From positions 6,138,001 to 6,202,000 of the forward strand of contig NZ_CP015163.1 of assembly GCF_003312875.1 (NCBI RefSeq): a stretch of DNA of 64,000 nt. Direction: 5' to 3'. The notes under the pieces are model-generated. The model had not been told where the DNA came from, did no database searches, and saw only the letters and a program-made list of their open reading frames with translations. Made by a program: the position numbers and the translations under genes. Source of the DNA: Amycolatopsis albispora (GTDB taxonomy: Bacteria; Actinomycetota; Actinomycetes; Mycobacteriales; Pseudonocardiaceae). Every line of letters starts with the position of its first letter. Position 1 is the first letter of the stretch. Below are positions 23,767-30,976 of this stretch, one piece after another.

Positions 23767-23898
23767 GGTCGAGCGGAACGCAGGTCGGGCCGGGTCGCCG
23801 CATCGCGGCGGGCCCGGTCCTTCGCGCGTCAGGGGGAAATCCGGTGAGGAGGGCCGGAACCCCGTCGGAGTTCCGGTCCCCCGGACGACGATGGGGTT

Positions 23899-24414
23899 GT
23901 GAACGAACCCAGGGTGCACCGGGACCCGGCGTTCGCGCTGCTCGAGCTGTACGACGCGGCGTTGCCGGAGGTCTACGGCTACCTCCTGGCCAGGTGCGGG
24001 GACCGGGTGGTCGCCGAGGAGCTGACCTCGGAGACCTTTCTCGGCGCGGTCCGGACCTGCCGCAAGGCGGGTGCGGGGCCGGTGTCCGTGCCCTGGCTGA
24101 TCGGGGTGGCCAGGCACAAGCTGGCCGACCACTGGCGCCGCCGGGCCCGTGAGGAACGCGGGCTGCGGCTGGTGCACGACGAACAACCCGAAACCGTCGA
24201 CCCGTGGGACGCCGAACTCGACGTGCTGCGGGCCCGCGAGGTGCTGGCCTCGCTCGGTGCCCACCACCAGGCGGCGCTGAGCCTGCGGTACCTCGACGGC
24301 CTGCCCGTGCCCGAGGTCGCCGAGCACCTCGGCCGCACGGTGCACGCCACCGAAGCCCTGCTGGTCCGGGCGCGAGCCGCGTTCCGCCGAGCGTACGAGG
24401 AGGGGGAACAGTGA
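23899..24414 (+). CDS. ECF-type RNA polymerase sigma factor
   Basis: A 171-residue sigma factor. Region 2 is at about 10-75 (LYDAALPEVYGYLLARCGDRVVAEELTSETFLGAV) and region 4 at about 105-165 (LASLGAHHQAALSLRYLDGLPVPEVAEHL... ATEALLVRARAAFR), with no region 3, as in ECF sigma factors. It starts at GTG with GGGG just upstream and overlaps the next gene by four bases (GTGA at 24411-24414). That gene codes for a VOC-domain protein instead of a zinc anti-sigma factor, so control of this sigma factor is unusual. Such sigma/VOC pairs occur elsewhere in actinobacteria. Confidence 0.85.
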   Translation: MNEPRVHRDPAFALLELYDAALPEVYGYLLARCGDRVVAEELTSETFLGAVRTCRKAGAGPVSVPWLIGVARHKLADHWRRRAREERGLRLVHDEQPETVDPWDAELDVLRAREVLASLGAHHQAALSLRYLDGLPVPEVAEHLGRTVHATEALLVRARAAFRRAYEEGEQ

Positions 24415-25289
24415 CCGATCCGTTCGACTCCCTCCGGCACCTCGGCGAGCCCGTCGACCCGGACCCGCGATTCGCCGAAGAACTGCGCGACCAGCTGCGC
24501 CGCGCGGTGCTGAACGGAGGAGACATGACCACCACCGCACCGGCCACCCAGGCCCAGGTCCGCTCGCTGACCCCGTACCTCGTGGTGACCGACGCCCGCC
24601 GGGCGCTGAACTTCTACGTCGAGGTGTTCGGCGCGACCCGGCGGGCCGACCCGATCGTGATGGACGACGGCCGGGTCGGGCACGCGGAACTGGCCATCGG
24701 CGACACCGTGCTGATGCTCGCCGAGGAATTCCCCGAAATGGGCCTCGTGGTCGCGCCGGAAGGTGGCCCGCTGGTCCGGGTCGAGGTGCCGGACGTGCGT
24801 GCCGCGGTGGCTCGCGCGGTCGAGCTGGGCGCCGAAGCGCTGGACGAGGTCGAGGACCGCGGGCACGGGCTGACCGGGCACGTCAAGGACCCGTTCGGCC
24901 AGCGCTGGATCATCAACCCGGCACCGGCGCGGCCGTTCGAAAACGGGCCGGAGATCCGGCACGGCCACGCCCTGTACTTCACCTTCCAGGTGCCCGACGA
25001 CAACGCCGCCAAGGCGTTCTACGGTTCCGTGCTCGGCTGGCAGTTCAGCCCGGGCTCGGTCCCGGACGCCTGGGGCATCGAAGGCCACGGCCTGCAGGGC
25101 GGGCTGTGGGGCGGTGACCGCCAGACCGGCTGGAAGCTGATGTACGCGGTCGACGACCTGGCGGCCGCGATCGAGCGCGTCCGCTCGGCTGGCGGGCGCG
25201 TGCTCGAAGGCCCGAAGCGCGAACCGTACGGCCTGACCGCCGACTGCGCCGACAACCAGGGCATCGAGTTCTGGCTCTGGGAGGCTTAA
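24411..25289 (+). CDS. Two-domain VOC-superfamily protein coupled to sigma factor
   Basis: A 292-residue protein. The first 38 residues (DPFDSLRHLGEPVDPDPRFAEELRDQLRRAVL, read around a short break) are an amphipathic helix region like the N-termini of sigma-associated partner proteins. Two glyoxalase/bleomycin-resistance folds follow: residues about 50-165 (LTPYLVVTDARRALNFYVEVFGA... GHVKDPFGQRWIINPAP) and about 180-292 (YFTFQVPDDNAAKAFYGSVLGW... GIEFWLWEA). A small-molecule sensor for the sigma factor, or a glyoxalase-type enzyme, are both possible. It starts with GTG overlapping the sigma gene. Its TAA stop overlaps the stop of the convergent gamma-glutamyltransferase gene. Confidence 0.8.
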   Translation: MTDPFDSLRHLGEPVDPDPRFAEELRDQLRRAVLNGGDMTTTAPATQAQVRSLTPYLVVTDARRALNFYVEVFGATRRADPIVMDDGRVGHAELAIGDTVLMLAEEFPEMGLVVAPEGGPLVRVEVPDVRAAVARAVELGAEALDEVEDRGHGLTGHVKDPFGQRWIINPAPARPFENGPEIRHGHALYFTFQVPDDNAAKAFYGSVLGWQFSPGSVPDAWGIEGHGLQGGLWGGDRQTGWKLMYAVDDLAAAIERVRSAGGRVLEGPKREPYGLTADCADNQGIEFWLWEA

Positions 25290-27058
25290 CGGCCGACGGC
25301 GTACCCCTGCATGCCGCGGGGGTTCGCCGCCGCCCGCAGCACGCCGTTCTCGTTGGACACCGCGGAAAGCCGCCCGAGGCCCCACTCGCCGCCGTCGGTG
25401 ACCTGGTGCCCCCACGCCCGCAGCTGGTCCACTGTGGACTGGCCGAGCCGCGACTCCACCACGATCTCCCGCGGGGTCCACGAACGCGGGTAGAACGAGC
25501 TGGGGAACGCGGTGGTGTGCCAGGCCGGGGCGTCGATGCTCTCCTGGAGGTTGAGCCCGCCGAGGGTGTGCGCCAGCCAGAAGCACAGCTGCCACTGGTC
25601 CTGCTGGTCACCGCCCGGGGTGCCGAAGGCGATCCGCGGCACGCCGTCCCGCAGCGCCATCGACGGCGAAAGCGTGATGCGCGGGCGCTTGCGCGGCGCC
25701 AGCGAGTTCGGCAGGCCCTGTTCGAGCCAGAACATCTGCCCGCGTGAGTCGAGGCAGAAGCCGAGTTCGGGGATCGCCGGGCTGGACTGGAGCCAGCCGC
25801 CGGACGGGGTGGCCGAGACCAGGTTGCCGAACCGGTCGGCCACGTCGATGTGCACGGTGTCACCGCGGGTTTCGCCGGTCGGCATGACGGTCGGCTCGCC
25901 GACCGCGCCCACCGCGGCGGTCACGTCACGCAGCGAGTCGAGGATCTTCGGCAGCTTCGGCGTGCGGCCGCCGGGCGAACCCGGGCGCAGTTCGCCGCTG
26001 GCCTCGTCGCCGATCAGCTCGCGGCGCCGTGCGGTGTATTCGCGGGAAAGCAGGTCGTCGAGCGGGACGTCACCGCTGTCGCCGTACCAGGCCTCACGAT
26101 CGGCGAAGGCCAGCTTGGCCGCCTCGACCGCCAGGTGCACCGTGCGCGCGGTCGGCTTGCCGTCCACATAGGACAGTTCGTCGCGGAGGCCGTCGAGCAG
26201 CAGCACCTGCTGCGCCAGCGCGGGCCCCTGCGTCCAGCCACCGCACTTGACCAGGCTCCAGCCGTCGAGATCGACCACCACGGCGTCCTCGTAGCTTGCT
26301 TCCCAGTTCGCCAGGTCGTCGCCGGTGAGCAGGCCCGCGTGGTCACGGCCGGAGTCGTCGCGGAAGGCCTTGCGGGAGAACGCGTCCACGTACTCGGCGA
26401 CAAAGCCCTGCGACCACGCTCGCCGGGCGGCGTCGATCTGCGCCTCACGCCCGCTGACCGCCTCTGCTTCTTCGAGCAGCCGGGTCCAGGTGCGCGCCAG
26501 GGTCGGGTTGCGGTGCACCCCCTTGGCGGCCTTGCCGTCCGGCAGCCAGATCTCGGCCGACGTGGGCCAGTGATCGGTGAACAGCTCCGCCACCAGGTCG
26601 ATCGTCGCGCTGACCCGATCGACCAGCGGAACCCCGTTCTCCGCGTAGGAAATCGCGTACCCGAGCACCTCACGCAGGGATTTGGTGCCGTGGTCACGCA
26701 GGAGCAGCAGCCAGCCGTCCCAGGCACCCGGCACGGTGGCGGGCAGCAGGCCGCTGCCGGGGATCAGGTCGAGGCCGAGGTCGGCGAAGTGCTCTGGCGT
26801 CGCGGCCGCGGGTGACGGTCCCTGCGCGGCGAGCACCCGCGGGGTCGGGTCGTCCGCGGTGGTGAACAACGCCGGGACCTGACCGGCCGGGCCGCACAGG
26901 TGCGGTTCGGCTACCTGCAGCACGAAGCCCGCCGCGACCGCCGCGTCGAAGGCGTTGCCGCCGCTTTCGAGCACCGCCATCCCGGTGGCCGAGCCGAGCC
27001 AGTGTGTCGACGCCACCATGCCGTATGTGCCGGTCAGCTCCGGCCGAGTCGTGAACAC
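25286..27058 (-). CDS. Gamma-glutamyltransferase family protein
   Basis: A 590-residue N-terminal nucleophile hydrolase related to gamma-glutamyltranspeptidase, which cleaves or transfers the gamma-glutamyl group of glutathione-like compounds. Motifs include MAVLESGGNAFDAAVAAGFVL near the N-terminus and the self-cleavage site GDTVHIDVAD, with Thr401 as nucleophile of the small subunit. SMALRDGVPRIAFGTPGGDQQ follows. No signal peptide is obvious, so the protein is probably cytoplasmic, unlike exported GGT enzymes; actinobacteria make mycothiol, not glutathione, so the true substrate is open. The GTG start has GAGGG upstream. Its stop overlaps that of the VOC gene by two bases of shared TTAA. 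Confidence 0.85.
   Translation of the reverse strand: MFTTRPELTGTYGMVASTHWLGSATGMAVLESGGNAFDAAVAAGFVLQVAEPHLCGPAGQVPALFTTADDPTPRVLAAQGPSPAAATPEHFADLGLDLIPGSGLLPATVPGAWDGWLLLLRDHGTKSLREVLGYAISYAENGVPLVDRVSATIDLVAELFTDHWPTSAEIWLPDGKAAKGVHRNPTLARTWTRLLEEAEAVSGREAQIDAARRAWSQGFVAEYVDAFSRKAFRDDSGRDHAGLLTGDDLANWEASYEDAVVVDLDGWSLVKCGGWTQGPALAQQVLLLDGLRDELSYVDGKPTARTVHLAVEAAKLAFADREAWYGDSGDVPLDDLLSREYTARRRELIGDEASGELRPGSPGGRTPKLPKILDSLRDVTAAVGAVGEPTVMPTGETRGDTVHIDVADRFGNLVSATPSGGWLQSSPAIPELGFCLDSRGQMFWLEQGLPNSLAPRKRPRITLSPSMALRDGVPRIAFGTPGGDQQDQWQLCFWLAHTLGGLNLQESIDAPAWHTTAFPSSFYPRSWTPREIVVESRLGQSTVDQLRAWGHQVTDGGEWGLGRLSAVSNENGVLRAAANPRGMQGYAVGR
25427..25439. repeat. GTCCACTGTGGAC palindrome, copy 2
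   Basis: An exact copy inside the gamma-glutamyltransferase gene. Confidence 0.6.
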
Positions 27059-27084
27059 GCGCCCTCACGTTCTGTCCGGGGGTC

Positions 27085-27100
27085 CGGGGGTCGTCCCCCG
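27085..27100. terminator. Short GC hairpin between GGT and TetR genes
   Basis: CGGGGG-TCGT-CCCCCG at 27085-27100 is a six-base stem with a tetraloop. It lies 24 bases past the stop of the leftward TetR gene (27124) and before the GGT start (27058), so it may end the TetR transcript. Confidence 0.4.
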
Positions 27101-27123
27101 AGCAGACAACATAGTACGCGTTG

Positions 27124-27705
27124 CTAACGGTTTTGCTGAGCCCCGATCAGCCCGGCCGCGATCTGTTTCGCCGAGCCGACCGCTCCCGGCACCACGTCCA
27201 GCGAACCGGCCACGGTGGCGCCTTCGAGCAGGATCAGCAGCGCCCCGGCCAGTTTCGCCGGCTCCGGCAGCCCGGCCCGTTCGGCCAGGTCACGCAGGTA
27301 GTCGCGCAGCCAGCGCTTCTGCGCGGCGATCACCCGGCGGCCGGGGTGGTCACCGTCGGGCAGTTCGGCGTGCGCGTTGACGAACGCGCAGCCACGCGGG
27401 TTCATCGTGCGCATCCAGCTGTCGAGCGCGTCGAAGACGAGCAGCAGCCCGTCGGCCGGTGCGGTGTCCCCGGCGTCACCGACCACCGCGTGCACGTGGG
27501 CCCGCCAGCGCTTGTCCCGGCGCCGCAGGTAGTGGCCGATGAGCGCGTCCTTCGAGCCGAACCGGTCGTAGAGGGTCTTCTTGGTGACCCCGGCCTCACC
27601 CGCGATCAGGTCCACGCCGACCGCGTGAATGCCCTTGGCGTAGAAGAGTTTCCCGGCGACCTCGAGCACCCGCTCGGCCGCCGGGGTGAGTTCCGTCGTG
27701 GCCAT
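27124..27705 (-). CDS. TetR-family repressor
   Basis: A 193-residue regulator with an N-terminal helix-turn-helix at about 10-57 (RVLEVAGKLFYAKGIHAVGVDLIAGEAGVTKKTLYDRFGSKDAL, read as three helices) and an all-helical ligand domain behind it (LDSWMRTMNPRGCAFVNAHAEL). It is divergent from the EamA transporter gene, 73 bp away, and the space holds two mirror-image half-sites, so it should repress both itself and the transporter. The ATG at 27705 is six bases after TACTGT, which suits a leaderless transcript. A longer open frame upstream is antisense to the transporter. Confidence 0.88.
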   Translation of the reverse strand: MATTELTPAAERVLEVAGKLFYAKGIHAVGVDLIAGEAGVTKKTLYDRFGSKDALIGHYLRRRDKRWRAHVHAVVGDAGDTAPADGLLLVFDALDSWMRTMNPRGCAFVNAHAELPDGDHPGRRVIAAQKRWLRDYLRDLAERAGLPEPAKLAGALLILLEGATVAGSLDVVPGAVGSAKQIAAGLIGAQQNR

Positions 27706-27718
27706 CACTTGACAGTAC

Positions 27719-27759
27719 ACCGATCTGTCTACCACCCTCGAATGAGTAAACAGATCGGT
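27719..27759. promoter_or_regulatory. TetR operator: two mirrored 10-bp half-sites
   Basis: ACCGATCTGT at 27719-27728 and ACAGATCGGT at 27750-27759 are exact reverse complements, 31 bases centre to centre (about three helical turns). The left copy abuts the TACTGT -10 of the regulator; the right copy overlaps a TATATC -10 for the transporter, which has GGGAGG before its ATG. Binding by the TetR protein would shut off both promoters. Confidence 0.65.
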
Positions 27760-27778
27760 ATATCTCTCGGGAGGTCGC

Positions 27779-28666
27779 ATGCGGACGGGCTTCGTGCTGA
27801 TGTGGAGCTCGGGCTTTGTCGGGGCCGCGCTCGCGGCGGGCACCGCGGGCACCGCGACCACGCTGATGTGGCGGTTCCTGGTGGCCGCGGCGCTGATCGG
27901 CGGCTGGTGGTGGCTGACCAGGCGCCGGACGCTGAGCCTCGCCGAAATCGGCCTCCAGGCGGGCATCGGGCTGCTCTCCCAGTGCGTGTACCTGTCCGGC
28001 ATCTTCTGGTCGGTCAATCTCGGCGTGCCGTCGGGCACCGCCGCGCTGATCGCCGCGATGCAGCCGATCGTGGCCACCGTGCTCGGCCAGTTCGTGCTCG
28101 GTGAGCACGCCTCGAAGGGCCAGTGGGCCGGGCTGGTGCTCGGCCTGGCCGGGGTCGCGCTGGTGGTCGGCGGTGACCTGGCGGGCGGCACCGCGCCCGC
28201 GCTCGCCTACGGACTGCCGGTGCTGGCCATGCTCGGGCTGGTCGCGGCCACCCTGATCGAGCGGCGGTCCGGCACCACGACCGCGCTCGGTGACAGCCTG
28301 GCCATTCAGTGCGTGACCAGCGCCGTTGTCTTCACGGCGGTCGCCGCGGTCACCGGGCAGCTGGTGCCGCCCGCGAGCGGGTCGTTCTGGTTCGCCATCG
28401 GCTGGGTGGTGCTGCTGTCCACCTTCGGCGGGTACGGCTTCTACTGGCTCAACCTGCGGCGCGGCTCGGTCACCTCGGTGTCCAGCCTGCTCTACCTCAC
28501 CCCGCCGACCACCATGCTGGCCGCGTTCCTGCTCTTCGGCGAGACGCTCGACCCGCGCGGGCTGGCCGGGGTCGCGGTCTGCGCGGTCGCGGTGTTCCTG
28601 GTGCTCAGGAAACCGCGGCCGTCGGGAAAAGCGCCTGCCGAGCCCGCCCGATGCCCTGCCAGCTGA
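27779..28666 (+). CDS. EamA/DMT-family transporter
   Basis: A 295-residue inner-membrane transporter with ten predicted helices and two EamA repeats: the first from about residue 5 (VLMWSSGFVGAALAAG) and the second from about 146 (ALAYGLPVLAMLGLVAATLIERR... ). The end of the first repeat reads AALIAAMQPIVATVLGQFVLGEHASKGQWAGLVLGLAGVALV over two helices, which is the family hallmark. It probably exports amino acids or other metabolites. ATG has GGGAGG eight bases upstream. The 3' end overlaps that of the convergent UDP-glucose dehydrogenase gene by 62 bases. It is probably controlled by the adjacent TetR gene. Confidence 0.85.
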   Translation: MRTGFVLMWSSGFVGAALAAGTAGTATTLMWRFLVAAALIGGWWWLTRRRTLSLAEIGLQAGIGLLSQCVYLSGIFWSVNLGVPSGTAALIAAMQPIVATVLGQFVLGEHASKGQWAGLVLGLAGVALVVGGDLAGGTAPALAYGLPVLAMLGLVAATLIERRSGTTTALGDSLAIQCVTSAVVFTAVAAVTGQLVPPASGSFWFAIGWVVLLSTFGGYGFYWLNLRRGSVTSVSSLLYLTPPTTMLAAFLLFGETLDPRGLAGVAVCAVAVFLVLRKPRPSGKAPAEPARCPAS

Positions 28667-29915
28667 GCCCGGCGTCGAGCACGCGCCGCGGTTCGAGCAG
28701 GTTGCGGGTGTCCACCACGGCGTCGCCGTCCATCAGCTCGGCCAGGTAGTCCCAGTCGAGCCGGCGGAACTCGGCCCACTCGGTGAGCACCACCACCGCG
28801 TGCGCGCCCTTGGCCACCTGGTAGGCGTCGTCCACCACGGTCATGCCGGGCAGCTCACCGCCGACGGCCGGGTCGTAGGCGGTCAGCTCGGCACCGTGCG
28901 CGGCGAGCACCGAGGCCACCGCCAGCGCGGGCGAGTCGCGCAGGTCGTTCGTCCCGGCCTTGAAGGCCAGGCCGAGCAGGCCGATCCGGGCCCCGGCGAG
29001 CGAGCCGCCGACCGCACCGGCGATCTTCGCGATGATCCGGTCGCGCTGGGCCACGTTCTCGTCGATCGCCGCGCGCAGCAGGCCGAACTCGAAGCCCGCG
29101 GCCTCGGCGATCCTGGTCATCGCGTGCGTGTCCTTCGGCAGGCAGGAGCCGCCCCAGCCGGGGCCGGGCTTGAGGAACGAGCGGCCGATGCGCCGGTCGT
29201 ACCCCATGCCCTCGGTGACCGCCTCGATGTCGGCGCCGAGCCGCTCGCACAGCTCGGCGACCGCGTTGACGTAGGAGAGCTTGGTGGCCAGGAAGCAGTT
29301 CGCCGCGTACTTGACCAGCTCCGCGCTGGCGGCGTCGGTGACCACGCTCGGCGCGGCCAGCTCGTCGTAGAGGCCGGCCACCCAGTGCGCGGCGGCCAGG
29401 TCGTCCGAGCCGACCACGATCCGGTCCGGGTGCAGGAAGTCGGAGACCGCGGTGCCCTCGCGGAGGAACTCCGGGTTCGACACCACCGGCACGTCGTCGC
29501 GGCCGAGCAGTTCGCGGATCCGCCGCGAGGTGCCCACCGGCACGGTCGACTTGGTGATCAGCGCGCAGCCCGGCGGCACCACGTCGCCGATCTCGGCGGT
29601 CACCGCCTCCACCGCGCGCAGGTCGGCCGAGCCGCCCGCGCCCATCGGCGTCGGCACGCACAGGAAGACGCCGTCGGCCTCGGCGACCGCGGCCCGCGCC
29701 CCCACCACGAACGAGAGCCTGCCGCTGGTCAGCCCGCGGCCGACCAGCTCGGCCAGTCCGGGTTCCAGGATGTCCACCCGCCCGGCGGCGAGCCGGGCCA
29801 CCTTGGCCGCGTCCACGTCGACGCAGGTCACCTGATGACCGATCGACGCCAGGCAGGCGCCCGTGGTCAGTCCTACGTATCCGGTCCCCACCACCACGAT
29901 CCGAGCTGGACTCAT
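28605..29915 (-). CDS. ugd: UDP-glucose 6-dehydrogenase
   Basis: A 436-residue enzyme that oxidises UDP-glucose to UDP-glucuronate with two NAD+, feeding capsule or glycan synthesis. The N-terminal NAD fold starts at IVVVGTGYVGLTTGACLASIG, followed by TKSTVPVGTS and NPEFLREG. The active-site cysteine is Cys258 in PGWGGSCLPKDT, and the C-terminal UDP-binding part has GLAFKAGTNDLRDSP. The open frame extends to 30209, but the ATG at 29915 begins the conserved Rossmann fold. It may supply precursors for the glycan operon at 10.8-17.0 kb; that is inference. Other UDP-sugar dehydrogenases such as UDP-ManNAc dehydrogenase share the fold. Confidence 0.85.
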   Translation of the reverse strand: MSPARIVVVGTGYVGLTTGACLASIGHQVTCVDVDAAKVARLAAGRVDILEPGLAELVGRGLTSGRLSFVVGARAAVAEADGVFLCVPTPMGAGGSADLRAVEAVTAEIGDVVPPGCALITKSTVPVGTSRRIRELLGRDDVPVVSNPEFLREGTAVSDFLHPDRIVVGSDDLAAAHWVAGLYDELAAPSVVTDAASAELVKYAANCFLATKLSYVNAVAELCERLGADIEAVTEGMGYDRRIGRSFLKPGPGWGGSCLPKDTHAMTRIAEAAGFEFGLLRAAIDENVAQRDRIIAKIAGAVGGSLAGARIGLLGLAFKAGTNDLRDSPALAVASVLAAHGAELTAYDPAVGGELPGMTVVDDAYQVAKGAHAVVVLTEWAEFRRLDWDYLAELMDGDAVVDTRNLLEPRRVLDAGLSWQGIGRARQALFPTAAVS

Positions 29916-30057
29916 GCCGTGAAGGTGACAGCCGGAGTTGACCGCGAAACCAACAGCAGCGAACACACCCGCGTACTCCTGCGGACGGGTGGGGTGGACG
30001 CGATGCGAACGAGCGTTAACCTGGTGGCGTACTCGGGTTAGAAGGGACACCGCACAC

Positions 30058-30816
30058 ATGCAGATCACCGACACCGCGGCCGTGGTCACCGGGGGCGCGT
30101 CCGGCCTGGGCGGCGCGACCGCCAAGGCACTGGCCGCCGGGGGCGCGAAGGTGTTCGCGCTCGACCTCGCCCCGTCGATCGCCAAGGCGGACCAGGTCGA
30201 CGGCATCACCTACGTCGAGGCCGACGTGACCGACCCGGAGCAGGTCCGCGCCGCCGTCGCGCAGGCCGCGGACTCCGGCTCGCCGCTGCGCGTGGTGGTG
30301 AACTGCGCGGGCATCGGGCCGTCCGCGCGGATCCTGTCCAAGAAGGGGCCGCACGACCTCGACCTGTTCCGCAAGGTGATCGAGATCAACCTGATCGGCA
30401 CGTTCACCGTGGTCACCGTGGCCGCCGAGGCGATCGCCAAAACCGAGCCACTGGCCGACGACGCCCGCGGCGTGATCATCAACACCGCTTCGGTGGCCGC
30501 TTTCGACGGACAGATCGGGCAGGCCGCCTACGCCGCGTCGAAGGGCGGTGTGGTCGGGCTGAACCTCTCGGCCGCGCGGGACCTGGCCTCCCACGGCATC
30601 CGCGTGATGACCATCGCGCCGGGCATCATCGACACCCCGATGCTGGCCACGGTCAGCGAGGAGTTCCGGGCGGGCCTGGCCGCCGGCGTCCCCTTCCCGA
30701 AGCGGCTCGGGTTGCCGGAGGAGTACGCCAAACTGGCCCTTTCGATCATCGACCACGACTACCTCAACGGCGAAGTCATCCGCATGGACGGCTCCCTGCG
30801 CATGGCCCCCCGCTAA
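30058..30816 (+). CDS. Short-chain dehydrogenase (3-hydroxyacyl-CoA dehydrogenase type-2 like)
   Basis: A 252-residue NAD-dependent enzyme. It shows the nucleotide-binding TGGASGLGGA at 11-20, the Asp in ALDLAPS that favours NAD+, NCAGIG, and the catalytic Ser145, Tyr158 and Lys162 (INTASVAAFDGQIGQAAYAASK, in part). The sequence is closest in style to type-2 3-hydroxyacyl-CoA dehydrogenases of fatty-acid oxidation (AAFDGQIGQAAY is characteristic). The ATG at 30058 follows GAAGGG. It ends ten bases before the left half of a hairpin that is now split by the IS element; before that insertion it was convergent with the nuclease gene. Confidence 0.85.
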   Translation: MQITDTAAVVTGGASGLGGATAKALAAGGAKVFALDLAPSIAKADQVDGITYVEADVTDPEQVRAAVAQAADSGSPLRVVVNCAGIGPSARILSKKGPHDLDLFRKVIEINLIGTFTVVTVAAEAIAKTEPLADDARGVIINTASVAAFDGQIGQAAYAASKGGVVGLNLSAARDLASHGIRVMTIAPGIIDTPMLATVSEEFRAGLAAGVPFPKRLGLPEEYAKLALSIIDHDYLNGEVIRMDGSLRMAPR

Positions 30817-30825
30817 GCGGCTCGC

Positions 30826-30851
30826 ATGTCACGAATGTGGCTTTCGAGACG
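30826..30851. repeat. Left half of a 26-bp hairpin split by the IS element
   Basis: ATGTCACGAATGTGGCTTTCGAGACG at 30826-30851 is the exact reverse complement of 32488-32513. With the IS and one target copy removed, the two halves make one 26-bp stem with loop TTATG. It began ten bases after the SDR stop. Confidence 0.85.
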
Positions 30852-30856
30852 TTATG
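30852..30856. repeat. Target-site duplication TTATG (left copy)
   Basis: TTATG directly precedes the left end of the IS element and is repeated at 32483-32487 directly after its right end. The five bases are exactly the loop of the hairpin that was the target. Confidence 0.85.
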
Positions 30857-30873
30857 CCTGGATCCACCGGTGT
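30857..30873 (+). repeat. Left terminal inverted repeat of the IS
   Basis: CCTGGATCCACCGGTGT; it differs from the right-end repeat only at position 14 (G here, A there). Confidence 0.85.
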
Positions 30874-30902
30874 TTGTGGTGGTGGAGTGGTGTCGTTGAG
30901 GG

Positions 30903-30973
30903 GCAGATGCCCTCTGACTTGGGATGATTGTTCTTGCGAGGGAACAAAGTCCACTGAGTGAGAGGGCATCTGC
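30903..30973 (+). promoter_or_regulatory. Hairpin upstream of the transposase start
   Basis: GCAGATGCCCTCT at 30903-30915 pairs perfectly with AGAGGGCATCTGC at 30961-30973. The right arm includes the probable ribosome site (GAGAGGG) of the transposase, whose ATG is at 30977. A transcript entering from outside the IS would carry both arms and hide the site, whereas one starting inside the 45-base loop would not. This resembles the protection known for IS10 and IS50. Confidence 0.5.
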
Positions 30974-30976
30974 TGG

